A stretch of 6,143 nt of DNA. Origin: JAZKJD01 sp040384585. Its GTDB lineage: Bacteria > Pseudomonadota > Gammaproteobacteria > Diplorickettsiales > Diplorickettsiaceae. Below the pieces are notes generated by a model. The model had not been told where the DNA came from. It saw only the letters and a list, made by a program, of their open reading frames with translations, and ran no database searches. The translations under genes and the position numbers were made by a program. The stretch covers positions 1 through 6,143 of the forward strand of contig JAZKJD010000004.1 of assembly GCA_040384585.1 (NCBI GenBank), in the 5' to 3' direction. Positions 6,041 to 6,143 of the stretch are shown in pieces (position 1 is the first letter of the stretch; the number at the start of each line of letters is the position of its first letter).

Positions 6041-6089
6041 CAGGGCCACCTCATTAAAACCAGGAGAGATTAAGGGGGGTTAAAGAAGT
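6041..6089 (+). repeat. Second copy of the ISAs1-type terminal sequence, inverted relative to the first
   Basis: From CAGGGCCACC at 6041 the sequence matches the inward-read transposase-5' end of the complete IS (from 4454 downward) for 39 bases, then one extra T, then a further 9 matching bases. Beyond 6089 the two differ, and the expected leader and transposase start are not seen by 6143. It may be a diverged related IS, a deleted copy, or a solo end. The orientation means its transposase, if present, would run rightwards off the window. Confidence 0.85.
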
Positions 6090-6143
6090 GATCTTGCAAC
6101 CGTTTTTTAGACACTAAGAATCGAGAGGTTGATAAAACCGTCG

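Noticed and set aside
1..6143. CRISPR array, toxin-antitoxin pair, retron, riboswitch or other defence system
   Set aside because: No regular repeat-spacer pattern, reverse transcriptase, paired small genes or recognisable structured leader was seen on either strand.

Overview
The window looks like an AT-rich gammaproteobacterial genome undergoing decay. The best guess is an intracellular or host-associated member of the Legionellales, such as a Coxiella, Rickettsiella or Legionella relative. That rests on protein likeness (two Rpn/YhgA-type proteins, an AhpD with a CGMC motif, an OxyR remnant, a class-typical IspB) and on the mix of intact housekeeping genes with broken mobile genes. No search was run, so the genus is an inference.

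Left part (1-1800) reads as the end of a decayed integrative element. It holds a C-terminal remnant of a VirB11-like secretion ATPase, then an N-terminally truncated Rpn/DUF4351-type protein on the minus strand. A tyrosine-recombinase (integrase) gene follows, with its catalytic residues present but its frame broken near both ends. The integrase points at the 3' end of an intact tRNA-Pro (anticodon CGG) 63 bp away, the usual arrangement for an integrase beside its tRNA attachment site. The element would then extend leftward out of the window.

Middle (1800-3230): about 330 bp without a gene, carrying short repeats and a weak promoter, is followed by an apparently intact Rpn/YhgA-like nuclease gene. 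About 180 bp of non-genic or decayed sequence comes next.

Right part (3228-6143): a complete ISAs1-family insertion sequence interrupts a remnant of oxyR. The oxyR piece is joined directly to a frameshifted C-terminal part of ahpD, so an oxyR-ahpC-ahpD peroxide-defence cluster appears to have collapsed by deletion plus IS insertion. ahpD converges on an intact ispB (polyprenyl diphosphate synthase, quinone side chain), and their stop codons overlap. Just upstream of the ispB promoter lies a second copy of the IS terminal sequence in opposite orientation, so ispB and the ahpD/oxyR remnants sit between inverted IS ends.

Probably functional: tRNA-Pro, the Rpn-like protein at 2133-3050, the ISAs1 transposase and ispB. 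The rest is debris. I see no convincing new system. The most informative parts are the oxyR-ahpD scar and the integrase/tRNA junction.
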